Shown here one piece after another: positions 1 to 8,624 of a DNA stretch of 64,000 bases. Both the position numbers and the translations under genes were made by a program. This DNA comes from a virus, in IMG/VR virus record IMGVR_UViG_3300035162_004655, positions 1-64,000 of that record. The stretch is one strand, 5' to 3'. Position 1 is the first letter of the stretch. Each line of letters opens with the position of its first letter. Under the pieces are notes generated by a model. The model was not told the origin of the DNA, did no database searches, and saw nothing but the letters and a program-made list of their open reading frames with translations.

Positions 1-25
1 AACGAAGCTCAGTAGTTCATCATCA

Positions 26-113
26 GCCCGTGAGACTTGGTAGTCAGAGAGGTTTTATAAACCTTTTCCTCCAGATTAGAGGCTTTGAGATGGTTCAAAT
101 CCATCCACGGGTA
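26..113 (+). tRNA. class II tRNA-like element, anticodon uncertain (TAT)
   Basis: The acceptor stem is GCCCGTG (26-32) with CACGGGT (106-112) and A113 as discriminator. The T-arm is perfect: GATGG, loop TTCAAAT, CCATC (89-105). An anticodon-like hairpin at 49-65 has the 7-base loop TTTATAA, which would give anticodon TAT. A 23-base variable region holds a CCTC/GAGG stem, so this is a class II fold. The D-arm is oddly short. Class II tRNAs are normally Leu, Ser or Tyr, and TAT fits none of these. It may be a decayed tRNA-Leu or a tRNA mimic. It shares its acceptor stem exactly with the tRNA at 366-438. Confidence 0.5.
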
Positions 114-116
114 TCT

Positions 117-189
117 GCTTCCTTAGCTCTCTGGTGAAAGCTCCGAACTCATAATTCGGCTAAGGTGGGTTCGATCCCCACAGGAAGCA
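117..189 (+). tRNA. tRNA with anticodon CAT (Met, or Ile2 if lysidine-modified)
   Basis: This is a canonical 73-base cloverleaf. The acceptor is GCTTCCT (117-123) with AGGAAGC (182-188), discriminator A189. The anticodon stem is CCGAA/TTCGG with loop CTCATAA, placing CAT at 150-152 after U33. The T-arm is GTGGG TTCGATC CCCAC. CCA is not encoded. It lies 3 bases after the preceding tRNA-like element, so the two are likely processed from one transcript. Sequence alone does not separate elongator Met from Ile2(CAT). Confidence 0.93.
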
Positions 190-365
190 TTAGGAACTTG
201 AGACGTTCCAACCATAGGTGCTCATCGGTTCGGATATACCGAAACCCTGTAGGTGAGGGTAAACCCCCTTGGATATTCACAACGGAAATTGTGTCTTACT
301 CCATTACAAACTGTCAGTATACTGGGTGTGATGCCCACATAGCATACGGATAAGTGTAATGTCTT
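190..365 (+). other. hairpin-rich spacer between tRNAs
   Basis: No convincing protein gene is seen. Several short stem-loops follow one another: GGAAC/GTTCC (193-209), TCGGT/ACCGA (225-242), GGG/CCC (257-266), CACAA/TTGTG (278-293) and TGGG/CCCA (323-337). None builds a full cloverleaf. It could be a structured RNA, a decayed tRNA or a processing spacer. Confidence 0.3.
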
Positions 366-438
366 GCCCGTGTAATCCAAAGGCAGAGATAATCGACTTA
401 AAATCGATACAGTGTCGGTTCGAGTCCGACCACGGGTA
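366..438 (+). tRNA. tRNA-Leu (anticodon TAA), class I fold
   Basis: The acceptor is GCCCGTG (366-372) with CACGGGT (431-437), discriminator A438. The D-stem is ATC/GAT. The anticodon stem is ATCGA/TCGAT with loop CTTAAAA, giving TAA at 399-401. The T-arm is GTCGG TTCGAGT CCGAC. The variable loop has only five bases, so this is a class I tRNA, whereas bacterial tRNA-Leu is class II. It would read TTA/TTG, and TTA is frequent in this AT-rich genome. The unusual fold makes the charging identity worth testing. Confidence 0.88.
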
Positions 439-534
439 TTGGAAGGGGAAGGAGTTAGCCCCACTAGATGTAAAGTTACTCTGCGAGAAATGATGATTAT
501 ATGATAGGGTTTTCTTTTGGTGAGTGAATAACAT

Positions 535-565
535 AAGGTTTCTGGTGGTGCGGGAACCTTTTTTT
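535..565 (+). terminator. terminator of the tRNA operon
   Basis: AAGGTTTC (535-542) pairs with GGAACCTT (553-560, one G-T pair) around a 10-base loop and is followed by a run of T to 565. This is a good intrinsic terminator just downstream of the tRNA cluster. Confidence 0.85.
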
Positions 566-571
566 GTGAAA

Positions 572-578
572 ATAAATA
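572..578 (+). promoter_or_regulatory. T4-type late promoter
   Basis: ATAAATA lies directly after the terminator and 18 bases before the ATG at 596. It matches the core of the T4 late promoter read by the phage gp55 sigma factor. Confidence 0.6.
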
Positions 579-595
579 AAAGAAAGAATAATATT

Positions 596-904
596 ATGTC
601 TTATGCAGTAACCACAAAGAAGTGTTGGTATAATGACTATAGGATAATAGTCAAGATGTTCTTCTTAAATGATATTCCATTTACATTTGATGATTTACCT
701 GTGGGTTATTTTTATGATCGAGAAATAATAAAAGAAGCAGACAATAACAAAGAATATTCTGTAGAAGATATTTACAAAGGTTCTAATTATTTGATAATGG
801 AACAATGCCATCCTTGCTTTGATGATATTGAGATATTAAATCCTGAAAACTTACCAGAGGAGATACAAAAGTTTTATAATGGAGAGGAGGATTTACTAGG
901 ATAA
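596..904 (+). CDS. hypothetical protein, 102 aa
   Basis: The start at 596 is chosen because the in-frame ATG at 524 lies upstream of and inside the terminator hairpin. A late promoter core lies just before 596. The protein is acidic, with many Asp, Glu, Tyr and Phe residues, and no membrane segment. I recognise no family. It lies between the tRNA block and the fibre genes, and its late promoter suggests late expression, possibly as a fibre-associated factor, which is inference only. Confidence 0.75.
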   Translation: MSYAVTTKKCWYNDYRIIVKMFFLNDIPFTFDDLPVGYFYDREIIKEADNNKEYSVEDIYKGSNYLIMEQCHPCFDDIEILNPENLPEEIQKFYNGEEDLLG

Positions 905-907
905 ATA
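901..907 (+). promoter_or_regulatory. late promoter before the 1749-aa fibre gene
   Basis: ATAAATA overlaps the stop codon of the preceding gene and lies 33 bases before the ATG at 940. It matches the T4 late consensus core. Confidence 0.65.
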
Positions 908-939
908 AAATATAGAAATGTCCTAGAAATCGTAATAAG

Positions 940-3900
940 ATGCCACTCAATAAGCTTGACAATTTCATTAAGAATACTGAAGGTCGTATACTATATGTAA
1001 GTCCATCAGATTTAGACTCGACTGATAGTATTGATAATCAAGGTAATTCACTTGCTCGACCATTTAAAACGATTCAAAGAGCTATTATAGAATCGGCAAG
1101 ATTTTCATATGTAAAAGGAAATAGTAATGATCTAATTGAAAAAACTACTATTCTTTTGATGCCTGGTGAGCACATTGTTGATAATAGACCAGGTTTTTAT
1201 ATTAAGAATGTAAGTGGAGGAGCTCAGGTTGTTTCTCCCGGTGGAACGCAAAGTGGAGCACAAACAATATTAGATTTAGATTTGGCCACAAATTTCGATC
1301 TAACACAAGAAGATAACGTTCTTTATAAGTTTAATAGTGTAAATGGTGGTGTTATTGTTCCTCGTGGAACTTCTATTGTTGGTTTAGATTTAAGAAAAAC
1401 TAAAATACGCCCACTTTATGTTCCAAACCCAACTGATATTAATGTATCGAATTCTGCCATTTTCAGAATTACTGGTACTTGCTATTTCTGGCAGTTTTCT
1501 TTATTTGATGGAAATGAAAATGGAACTGTTTACACCGATCCATCAGATTTTTCAGTAAATAATAAATCAAAACCAATTTTCTCTCACCATAAACTGACTT
1601 GTTTTGAGTATGCTGATGGTGTGAATCTAGTAAGTGGTTATGATTTAACCGACCTTGATATGTATTATGCGAAACTTTCAAACGCATATAATACGGCATC
1701 AGGAAGTCCAAACAGAAATATTGACAGTAAGTACCCTACAGAACCTGATGGATTTGCAAAGCAAAGAGCAGAATGGGAAATTGTTGGAGCATTTGCAACA
1801 GATCCAATTTCAATTTCTGCGATTGAAGCTGGATCTGGAGGAACACCAAATAATCAGGTTACAGTAACAACTACAATTGATCATGGTCTCACTGTAGGAA
1901 CACCAATTAAAATTAGTGGAGTTTCTCCATCAGATTATAATATTTCCACAAAAGTTCAAAGTGTTGATATTTTAAATCCAAGAATTTTTACATACCTTCT
2001 CCCAACTTTTAGAAAGAATCTTCCAACACCAGGAACTGCATCTGGAGCAGAAGTAACAATTGAAACTGATACTGTATCTGGTGCATCTCCATATATCTTT
2101 AATATCTCATTACGTTCTGTTTTCGGAATGAATGGAATGTTGGCAGATGGAAGTAAAGCATCTGGATTCCGTAGTATGGTTGTGGCTCAATTCACTGGGG
2201 TGAGTCTTCAGAAAGATGATCGTGCATTTGTAAAGTATGATAAAACTTCTAGAGGATATGCTGGAATTAATATAAACAAACAATCTGGTACAGATTTATC
2301 GAATGGATCATCATCTACAGATACAAATCAAATTTATCATTTAGATACTGATGCCATTTATCGTCAAGGATGGGAACAAACTCATATTCGTGTTACAAAT
2401 GATGCGATTCTACAAATTGTTTCTGTTTTTGCGATTGGTTACAATAAACACTTCTCTATTGAAAGTGGTGGTGATGCCTCTATTACTAACTCAAACTCCA
2501 ACTTTGGACAATTATCTCTGGTTGCAGATGGATTTAAAAAGGAAGCATTCTTAAAAGATAATAAGGCATTTATTACAAATGTTATTCCTCCAAGATCAAC
2601 AAATGAAGCAGAAGAAAATATTGATTGGTTAAGTATTGATGTTGGAATTACGACTACAGTTGGTAATTCTTCTCGATTATATCTTCTCGGATTTGAATCT
2701 GAAGACAACATTCCCAATATATTGACTCAAGGATATCGTATTGGAGCAAAAGTAAACGATAAATTATTTGTAAATGTTGGATCAGGAACTAGTGAAGCAC
2801 TTATTCACATGCAGGATGGAGTAACATCATCCTTTAATGAATTTAATGTTTTTTCTATTGAGAATAGTAAATTATCCATTGGTTTGAATAATGGATTGCA
2901 GACCGGCGAAAAAATTATTGTATTAAGTGATTCTGCCGATTATCCAGAAAACATTGAACCTCATAAGTCTTATTATGTAATTTCTCTTGCTAATTCAACA
3001 AATACCGCTGATAGATTAAAAATTCAATTAGCATCAACAAAGACAGATGCTGATAATAGCAATTTTATCACTTTTTATGGAGGTAGTAATCTTAGAGTTA
3101 TAAGTAGGGTTACTGATAAATCTGCTGGTGATGCTGGTAGTCCGGTTCAATTTGATCCTATACAAAGTCGTTGGTATATTACGGTAAACTCTACAAATGG
3201 AATTTATTCCACTTTAAATACTTTAGGTGTTGCTGGTATTGGTGCAGAAACAAATCCATCTTTTATAAGGAGAGCACCAGATAATAGAAGTTTAGATGAA
3301 AAAATCTATAAGTTCAGAGTTGTTATTCCTAAAGAACTTGCAAATGCAAAAACACCAGAATCTGGATTTATTATCCAAGAATCTAGCACAACTGGTGCCA
3401 GAGAAAATACGGATTTTACTTTATCAACAATTGGTTTAAATGATTTTGAATATAATAGAAATCCAAGATTTATTTCGACATGTTCTCATAGTACAAATAC
3501 ATCAACTGTAGTTACAGAACTTCCACACAATCTTGATATTGGTGATCAGGTTATTATCACTAATGTAACAGATACTAATAATACTAGTGGTTCTCCGATT
3601 AGTGGATACAATGGAACATTTATTGTTGCATCTGTGTCTGCAGATAATATGTCATTCACATATACAAATTCTACTGGCAATCCTGGATCATTCAATAACG
3701 ACACAAGTACCAGAAATATAAGTCTACCAAGATTTAAAAGAAATGATTTACAAAGTAACTTCTATGTTTATCGTAATGAAGTAATTTATGAGTATATTGA
3801 CGGTCAACAAGATGGAGTTTATCACATATATGCACTCAAAGCGGATAATAAAATTGAGACGGAATTTACAAATTTAAAATATGGACAAAATGTTACCGAT

Positions 3901-6189
3901 TTGTATCCACAACTTGATAGGGATAATATAGATGATAATCCAGGATCAACTAAATCAAAAGCACTTTCTTCTCCAATTGGAGATGTCTATACAAGTGATC
4001 TAAAAGGAAGTATTACAAGAGAATCAGCAGATTCTTTTATGACAAAACTTGGTGGTGGTCTTATTGTTGATTCTATTCTACCAGAGAGTGGTGGTATTTC
4101 GACTGTAACATTTACTAGAAACCATGCATTTAGTGGTATTTCTACTGCCAGTCTTTTTACTGCAGGATCAGGAACAAGAACTGATGGAACATATTATAAT
4201 GTAAAACTCTATAATAACAATGTATATTCAACTTGGAATGGTGCCACAGCAATAGTTAGTGTAGCCAGTAGTACAATCCAATCTTTCCAAATTCAAGCAC
4301 CAGGATCTGGTTATTCGGGTGGAAGTAATCTTTATTTTGATAATGCTGCGATAGGTGGTAATCAAGATGGTGCTATCAGTATTTTAACTGCTGGTATTAC
4401 AACATCAATTGGTGATGTAGTTCAGATTACTGGTATTTCAACTGTTTCTGATGCATATTATAGAATTACTAGTGTTCCAACTGCAAATAGAATTTCTATT
4501 GCTAAAACTTCTGGTGATCCGGATATACTAGCAAATCATATTGTCATTCCCAGTGGACCTTCAATTTCAGTAAGTTCTTCCACATTTTTAAGTGGTATTA
4601 CAACCTTTACTTGTTCATCTGCACACGGATTAGTTGCCGGAAATAAATTTAGAGCAATTGATGCTAGTAATAACAATCTTGGAGATTATCTTGTAAAATC
4701 TAAAGTGAATGTGAATACATTTACTGCAGAAACTACGGGAGAATTAACAAGTCCTGCGTTTATACTTAAGCATAATTTTTCATCTAATTCGGGTATATCC
4801 GATTCAAGTATAGAAAATATATCAATTAGACAAAGAAGTTTCTATGCCGGAGATTCCCTTATTATTAGTAATAGTGGAAATGATATTGGTCTTACTACAA
4901 CATTAATTCCTGTCGAGCATCCAAAATCTGGTTCACCTTCTGGTATTGGAATTATTGAAAGGTTCCCACTTGGAACATATGTTCAAGTTGATGATGAAAT
5001 TATGAGGATTGCATCATCAACACTTACAGGAACAAATAAATTAACCGTTCTTCGTGGTGTTTTCTCATCAAATCTGGGAATACACTCTGATACTTCATTA
5101 GTCAAAAAAATTAATGCAATCCCTGTTGAGTTCCGTAGACCATCAATTATTCGTGCATCAGGACATACATTTGAATATCTTGGATATGGTCCAGGTAACT
5201 ACTCAACAGGTTTACCACAAATTCAAACAAGAACCCTAACAGAAAAAGAAGAGTTCTTAACACAATCCCAAGAAAGATCTGCTGGTATTGTTGTTTATAC
5301 TGGTATGAACAATAGAGGTGACTTCTATATTGGTAACACTAAGAAGTCTTCTTCGACTGGTGAGGAAACTTCATTTGATACTCCAATTCCAACAGTTGCT
5401 GGTGAAGATCCAGCAAGATTGAGTGCAATTTTTGACGAAATTACCGTTAAGGAAAGAATCATTGTTGAAGGTGGTGATTCTCGACAAATTCTTTCGCAGT
5501 TTGATGGACCTGTTACTTTTGGTGGTGAAGTAAGAATTAAAAATACCTTATCACTTCCCGGAAAATTAAGAATACTTAATTCGACACAATCAGTTGGTGT
5601 TGGAAATGGTTCTGTTGTGATTGATGGTGGTGTTAGTATTGCTAAAGATCTTTTTGTTGGAGGTAGTGTAAGTATTACTGGTGATATTAATGTCAGTGGG
5701 TCTACCAATTTTGCAAGTTTAGTAGGAACTGGTGCAACACTTGGCAATATTCAAATTGCCGAAACTGATGATAATACTATTGACACCACTATAGGCAATC
5801 TTAAATTAAGTTCTATAGAAGGATCCATTGTTGAAATTCAAAGGAATACTACAATCACCGGTATTTTAAGTGTAACTGATGATATTACCGCATTCTGGAC
5901 TTCTGATGAAAGATTGAAGGATAATATTACTTTAATTAATGATCCTTTAACAAAAGTAATTTCAATCAGTGGTAATACATTTGATTGGAATGATAAGTCT
6001 AACAAGAACGGTCATGATGTTGGTCTGATTGCACAAGAGATTGAAAAAGTTCTTCCAGAAGCAGTTATAACAAGAGATAGTGGATACCTTGCAGTTGATT
6101 ACCATAAGGTAGTTCCATTACTTGTAGAGGCAATCAAGGAACTCTCCGACAAGGTTGATGCACTTGAGCAAAAATTATCCGATAAATAA
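940..6189 (+). CDS. large tail-fibre/virion protein with C-terminal S74 chaperone
   Basis: 1749 aa. The N-terminus resembles a family of large cyanomyovirus structural proteins: residues about 36-90 include a GNSLARPFKTIQRAI-type segment typical of right-handed beta-helix (pectin-lyase-like) starts. The middle is Ser/Thr/Asn/Gly-rich beta repeat. At about 1340-1372 there is a VDDEIMRI...LRGVFSS module that recurs in other structural proteins here. Residues about 1655-1749 start with SDERLKDNI and contain GLIAQEIEKVLPEAV, the hallmark of the intramolecular chaperone (peptidase S74) that trimerises phage fibres and cleaves itself off. A terminal coiled coil follows. Probable role: host-contacting fibre or tailspike, expressed late. 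Confidence 0.85.
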   Translation: MPLNKLDNFIKNTEGRILYVSPSDLDSTDSIDNQGNSLARPFKTIQRAIIESARFSYVKGNSNDLIEKTTILLMPGEHIVDNRPGFYIKNVSGGAQVVSPGGTQSGAQTILDLDLATNFDLTQEDNVLYKFNSVNGGVIVPRGTSIVGLDLRKTKIRPLYVPNPTDINVSNSAIFRITGTCYFWQFSLFDGNENGTVYTDPSDFSVNNKSKPIFSHHKLTCFEYADGVNLVSGYDLTDLDMYYAKLSNAYNTASGSPNRNIDSKYPTEPDGFAKQRAEWEIVGAFATDPISISAIEAGSGGTPNNQVTVTTTIDHGLTVGTPIKISGVSPSDYNISTKVQSVDILNPRIFTYLLPTFRKNLPTPGTASGAEVTIETDTVSGASPYIFNISLRSVFGMNGMLADGSKASGFRSMVVAQFTGVSLQKDDRAFVKYDKTSRGYAGININKQSGTDLSNGSSSTDTNQIYHLDTDAIYRQGWEQTHIRVTNDAILQIVSVFAIGYNKHFSIESGGDASITNSNSNFGQLSLVADGFKKEAFLKDNKAFITNVIPPRSTNEAEENIDWLSIDVGITTTVGNSSRLYLLGFESEDNIPNILTQGYRIGAKVNDKLFVNVGSGTSEALIHMQDGVTSSFNEFNVFSIENSKLSIGLNNGLQTGEKIIVLSDSADYPENIEPHKSYYVISLANSTNTADRLKIQLASTKTDADNSNFITFYGGSNLRVISRVTDKSAGDAGSPVQFDPIQSRWYITVNSTNGIYSTLNTLGVAGIGAETNPSFIRRAPDNRSLDEKIYKFRVVIPKELANAKTPESGFIIQESSTTGARENTDFTLSTIGLNDFEYNRNPRFISTCSHSTNTSTVVTELPHNLDIGDQVIITNVTDTNNTSGSPISGYNGTFIVASVSADNMSFTYTNSTGNPGSFNNDTSTRNISLPRFKRNDLQSNFYVYRNEVIYEYIDGQQDGVYHIYALKADNKIETEFTNLKYGQNVTDLYPQLDRDNIDDNPGSTKSKALSSPIGDVYTSDLKGSITRESADSFMTKLGGGLIVDSILPESGGISTVTFTRNHAFSGISTASLFTAGSGTRTDGTYYNVKLYNNNVYSTWNGATAIVSVASSTIQSFQIQAPGSGYSGGSNLYFDNAAIGGNQDGAISILTAGITTSIGDVVQITGISTVSDAYYRITSVPTANRISIAKTSGDPDILANHIVIPSGPSISVSSSTFLSGITTFTCSSAHGLVAGNKFRAIDASNNNLGDYLVKSKVNVNTFTAETTGELTSPAFILKHNFSSNSGISDSSIENISIRQRSFYAGDSLIISNSGNDIGLTTTLIPVEHPKSGSPSGIGIIERFPLGTYVQVDDEIMRIASSTLTGTNKLTVLRGVFSSNLGIHSDTSLVKKINAIPVEFRRPSIIRASGHTFEYLGYGPGNYSTGLPQIQTRTLTEKEEFLTQSQERSAGIVVYTGMNNRGDFYIGNTKKSSSTGEETSFDTPIPTVAGEDPARLSAIFDEITVKERIIVEGGDSRQILSQFDGPVTFGGEVRIKNTLSLPGKLRILNSTQSVGVGNGSVVIDGGVSIAKDLFVGGSVSITGDINVSGSTNFASLVGTGATLGNIQIAETDDNTIDTTIGNLKLSSIEGSIVEIQRNTTITGILSVTDDITAFWTSDERLKDNITLINDPLTKVISISGNTFDWNDKSNKNGHDVGLIAQEIEKVLPEAVITRDSGYLAVDYHKVVPLLVEAIKELSDKVDALEQKLSDK
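6182..6188 (+). promoter_or_regulatory. late promoter before the 758-aa structural gene
   Basis: ATAAATA overlaps the stop codon of the preceding fibre gene and lies 18 bases before the ATG at 6207. Confidence 0.55.
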
Positions 6190-6206
6190 CTCTAAAGCTT
6201 ATAATA

Positions 6207-8483
6207 ATGGCAAATATTAGGAAGTCATTTAATTTTAGGAATGGTGTTCAAGTTGATAATGATAATTTTATCGTAAATGCGAATGGACTGGTAGGAATCG
6301 GAACTTCGATTCCTACAGAATCTTTAGATTTGATTGGAAATGCGAAAATCAGTGGACTTACAACAACAACAACCTTAGGTGTTGCACAAACATCAAACTT
6401 TTATGGTGATGTTAAAGTAGGATCAGTCAATATAGATCCTAATAGTGGTATAATTACGGCAACACAGTTTGTTGGGGATGCTTCTTTACTTCAAAATATT
6501 TTTGCAATTTCAACGACTGGTTGGGTTGCAGGAGTAGGATTACATACATTTAGAGCAATTGGTATTGGAACAACTAATCCAGAATATAATTTACAAATAG
6601 AAGAGAACCCTGCCACAGGAATTGGCATAGGAATGACAAATGGTAACATTATTGTAAGTGGTAATGTTACTGCCGCAGGTAATTTTATTGGGTCAGTAAC
6701 TGGTAATGTAATCGGCAATTTAACTGGAGATGTTGTTGGAATTTCCTCCGTTGCAAGTAAATTAGAAACTACAACAACATTTGAAATCACTGGTGATGTA
6801 GTATCAAACGTATCACAAGAATTTGATGGAACTTCTAATATAAATTTAGTAACTACACTATCTTCATCTTTTGATGCAAATACAACTGGAAGTATTATTG
6901 CAAATACCTTAGAAAGCAGTTTCCTAAAAGTAGGAACAGGAACAATTACAAATGCCACTCTTACAGATGCTGACATTGAAAATGTCACAGTTACTGGTAT
7001 AGGTTCGTTTAATGATATAAGAATTGATCGACCAACTCCCGCAAATCTTGTTATTACAAGTGAAGACGATTCATCTATAAGTATTGGTAAATCTGTTAGT
7101 GCTGGTAATAGTAGTGCTCAACTACTTTATAATCCAGCAACAGGTCGTTTAGACATTAATAACTATGATACTGGTGGAGTTCGTATCAATCTTCACGAAG
7201 GAACCGGTGTAGGAAACACAGAAAGTTTTGATATTCAATATAACAATACAAAACAATTTGAAGTTACTTATGATGGAAAAGTTGGTATTAATCGTGATGG
7301 TGCTGCATTAGAAAATAATTTAGAAGTTGGTGGTGATGCTCTTATTACTGGAAACGGAACGGTTAGTGGAATTTTAACTGTTACGGGAACTGGTGGAAAT
7401 ACAGTCACTTTAGGTGATGGAAGTGCATTACCAGTATCAGATAGTCAAAATTTCAATACTTTAACTGGAATTAGTACTTTTAATGATTTAAGTATAAACA
7501 ATGTTCAAGTAGGAGCAGGTAAAAGTGTAATAATTGGATTAGGTGGTGAAGAAGGGGGAGATTCTGACCTATTTGTTTTAGGTAGTGTTGGTATAGGAAC
7601 AACTAATAAAAATAATTTTGTAAGTCAAGGTGACCAAACCCAAAAAGTTCAAATTACCGGGGATGTATTTGTTTATGGTGATGCGACAGTAGGAGGTCTT
7701 GGTGGAGGATCTCTTGGCATCACAACTAATACTGATGGAACACTTCCATCAGATCCCAGAACGATTCCAAGCGATTTAGGTCCTACAGTTCCATTTTTAT
7801 CATATGGAAATTTCCAAGTTGATACTGGTGCAGCATCTCTTATTGTTGATAATTTATTAATTATTCCAAATCTTGGAAAAACTGCAGTTGGATTTGGATC
7901 AACTAATCTAGGTATGGTTCCAACTAATCATGATACGGATAAGTATCTAACAAAAGTTGGAGTTAATACTTATTTTGCAAGATCTTTATTTGATGTAGGA
8001 GCTGCTTCTACAACAATGAATAGTTATTTTATTCCACCATCATTGACGGAAGATGAGATATCTACTGTTAGCAATTTATGGCAGAGTACAACTGATACTG
8101 GAAGAGATCAAGCAAAGAAAGTTACTCCAAATGGACTTGTTCCTGGAGGACTAGTATATAACTCCTCAAGAGATGCAGTTCAAATCAGAAATACTGCATC
8201 ATCATTTAGAAACTTAAGTCCTGTTGTTGCTTTTAGTACTATTGATGGTGGAAGTATAGTTAGTAGTGATACTTTTAACTTATCAGTATCAAATGATGGT
8301 AATGATGCCAATTTTACATTTAGTAATACATTACCATCTGCAAATTATACTGTAATAGTTTCAAATCAAGGAACATCAACCTTTACTGTTCCAGAAGCAG
8401 ATAAAGCAACAAATTCATTCAAAATAACTTTCAGTTCTAGTGCTGGAAGTAGAAGTTACTCTGTAATGATACTTCAAGTATAA
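6207..8483 (+). CDS. virion structural/fibre protein, 758 aa
   Basis: The N-terminus (MANIRKSFNFRNGVQVDND) leads into repeated short beta motifs such as GLVGIGT and SVGIGTTN and into VTGNVIGNLTGDV repeats. This pattern is common in phage fibre shafts, where repeats stack into a trimeric beta structure. No S74 chaperone is seen at the C-terminus, which ends in a compact beta-rich domain (YTVIVSNQGTSTFTV). It follows the 1749-aa fibre by 17 bases and ends before a strong terminator, so the two likely form a late fibre unit. Confidence 0.8.
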   Translation: MANIRKSFNFRNGVQVDNDNFIVNANGLVGIGTSIPTESLDLIGNAKISGLTTTTTLGVAQTSNFYGDVKVGSVNIDPNSGIITATQFVGDASLLQNIFAISTTGWVAGVGLHTFRAIGIGTTNPEYNLQIEENPATGIGIGMTNGNIIVSGNVTAAGNFIGSVTGNVIGNLTGDVVGISSVASKLETTTTFEITGDVVSNVSQEFDGTSNINLVTTLSSSFDANTTGSIIANTLESSFLKVGTGTITNATLTDADIENVTVTGIGSFNDIRIDRPTPANLVITSEDDSSISIGKSVSAGNSSAQLLYNPATGRLDINNYDTGGVRINLHEGTGVGNTESFDIQYNNTKQFEVTYDGKVGINRDGAALENNLEVGGDALITGNGTVSGILTVTGTGGNTVTLGDGSALPVSDSQNFNTLTGISTFNDLSINNVQVGAGKSVIIGLGGEEGGDSDLFVLGSVGIGTTNKNNFVSQGDQTQKVQITGDVFVYGDATVGGLGGGSLGITTNTDGTLPSDPRTIPSDLGPTVPFLSYGNFQVDTGAASLIVDNLLIIPNLGKTAVGFGSTNLGMVPTNHDTDKYLTKVGVNTYFARSLFDVGAASTTMNSYFIPPSLTEDEISTVSNLWQSTTDTGRDQAKKVTPNGLVPGGLVYNSSRDAVQIRNTASSFRNLSPVVAFSTIDGGSIVSSDTFNLSVSNDGNDANFTFSNTLPSANYTVIVSNQGTSTFTVPEADKATNSFKITFSSSAGSRSYSVMILQV

Positions 8484-8558
8484 GGACTTGACAAGACTTT
8501 AAAACTACTGTAGACTACCTTTGTTAGGGTTGAAGAGGAATCTATAAGACACATTAAG

Positions 8559-8592
8559 AACCGTCCACCAGGTCGCACTGGGGACGGTTTTC
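8559..8592 (+). terminator. intrinsic terminator after the fibre genes
   Basis: AACCGTCC (8559-8566) pairs with GGACGGTT (8582-8589), with an inner CCAG/CTGG stem, followed by TT. The hairpin fills the space between the upstream box and the -10 of the next promoter, so termination and new initiation share the same DNA. Confidence 0.8.
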
Positions 8593-8601
8593 TGCTATAA
8601 T
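8563..8601 (+). promoter_or_regulatory. early-type promoter for the helicase gene
   Basis: A GTCCAC box (8563) lies 33 bp before an extended -10 (TGCTATAAT, hexamer 8596-8601). A leader AAGAAGGTAATCGAGGGAG follows, with a Shine-Dalgarno-like GAGGGAG. No good -35 hexamer is visible. Five other promoters in the window share this arrangement and leader. Confidence 0.75.
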
Positions 8602-8624
8602 AAGAAGGTAATCGAGGGAGACCT

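Noticed and set aside
193-209. A 5-bp stem with 7-base loop that could be an anticodon arm (GAG)
   Set aside because: The space upstream belongs to the tRNA at 117-189, and no matching D-arm, T-arm or acceptor stem can be built.
524-595. N-terminal extension of the 102-aa gene from the ATG at 524
   Set aside because: It would run through an intrinsic terminator; the late promoter lies downstream of it.
5325-5747. 140-aa minus-strand frame inside the first fibre gene, and similar long antisense frames in other structural genes
   Set aside because: They mirror the codon bias of the + strand genes (Pro/Thr/Ser/Ile-rich), with no promoters or ribosome sites.
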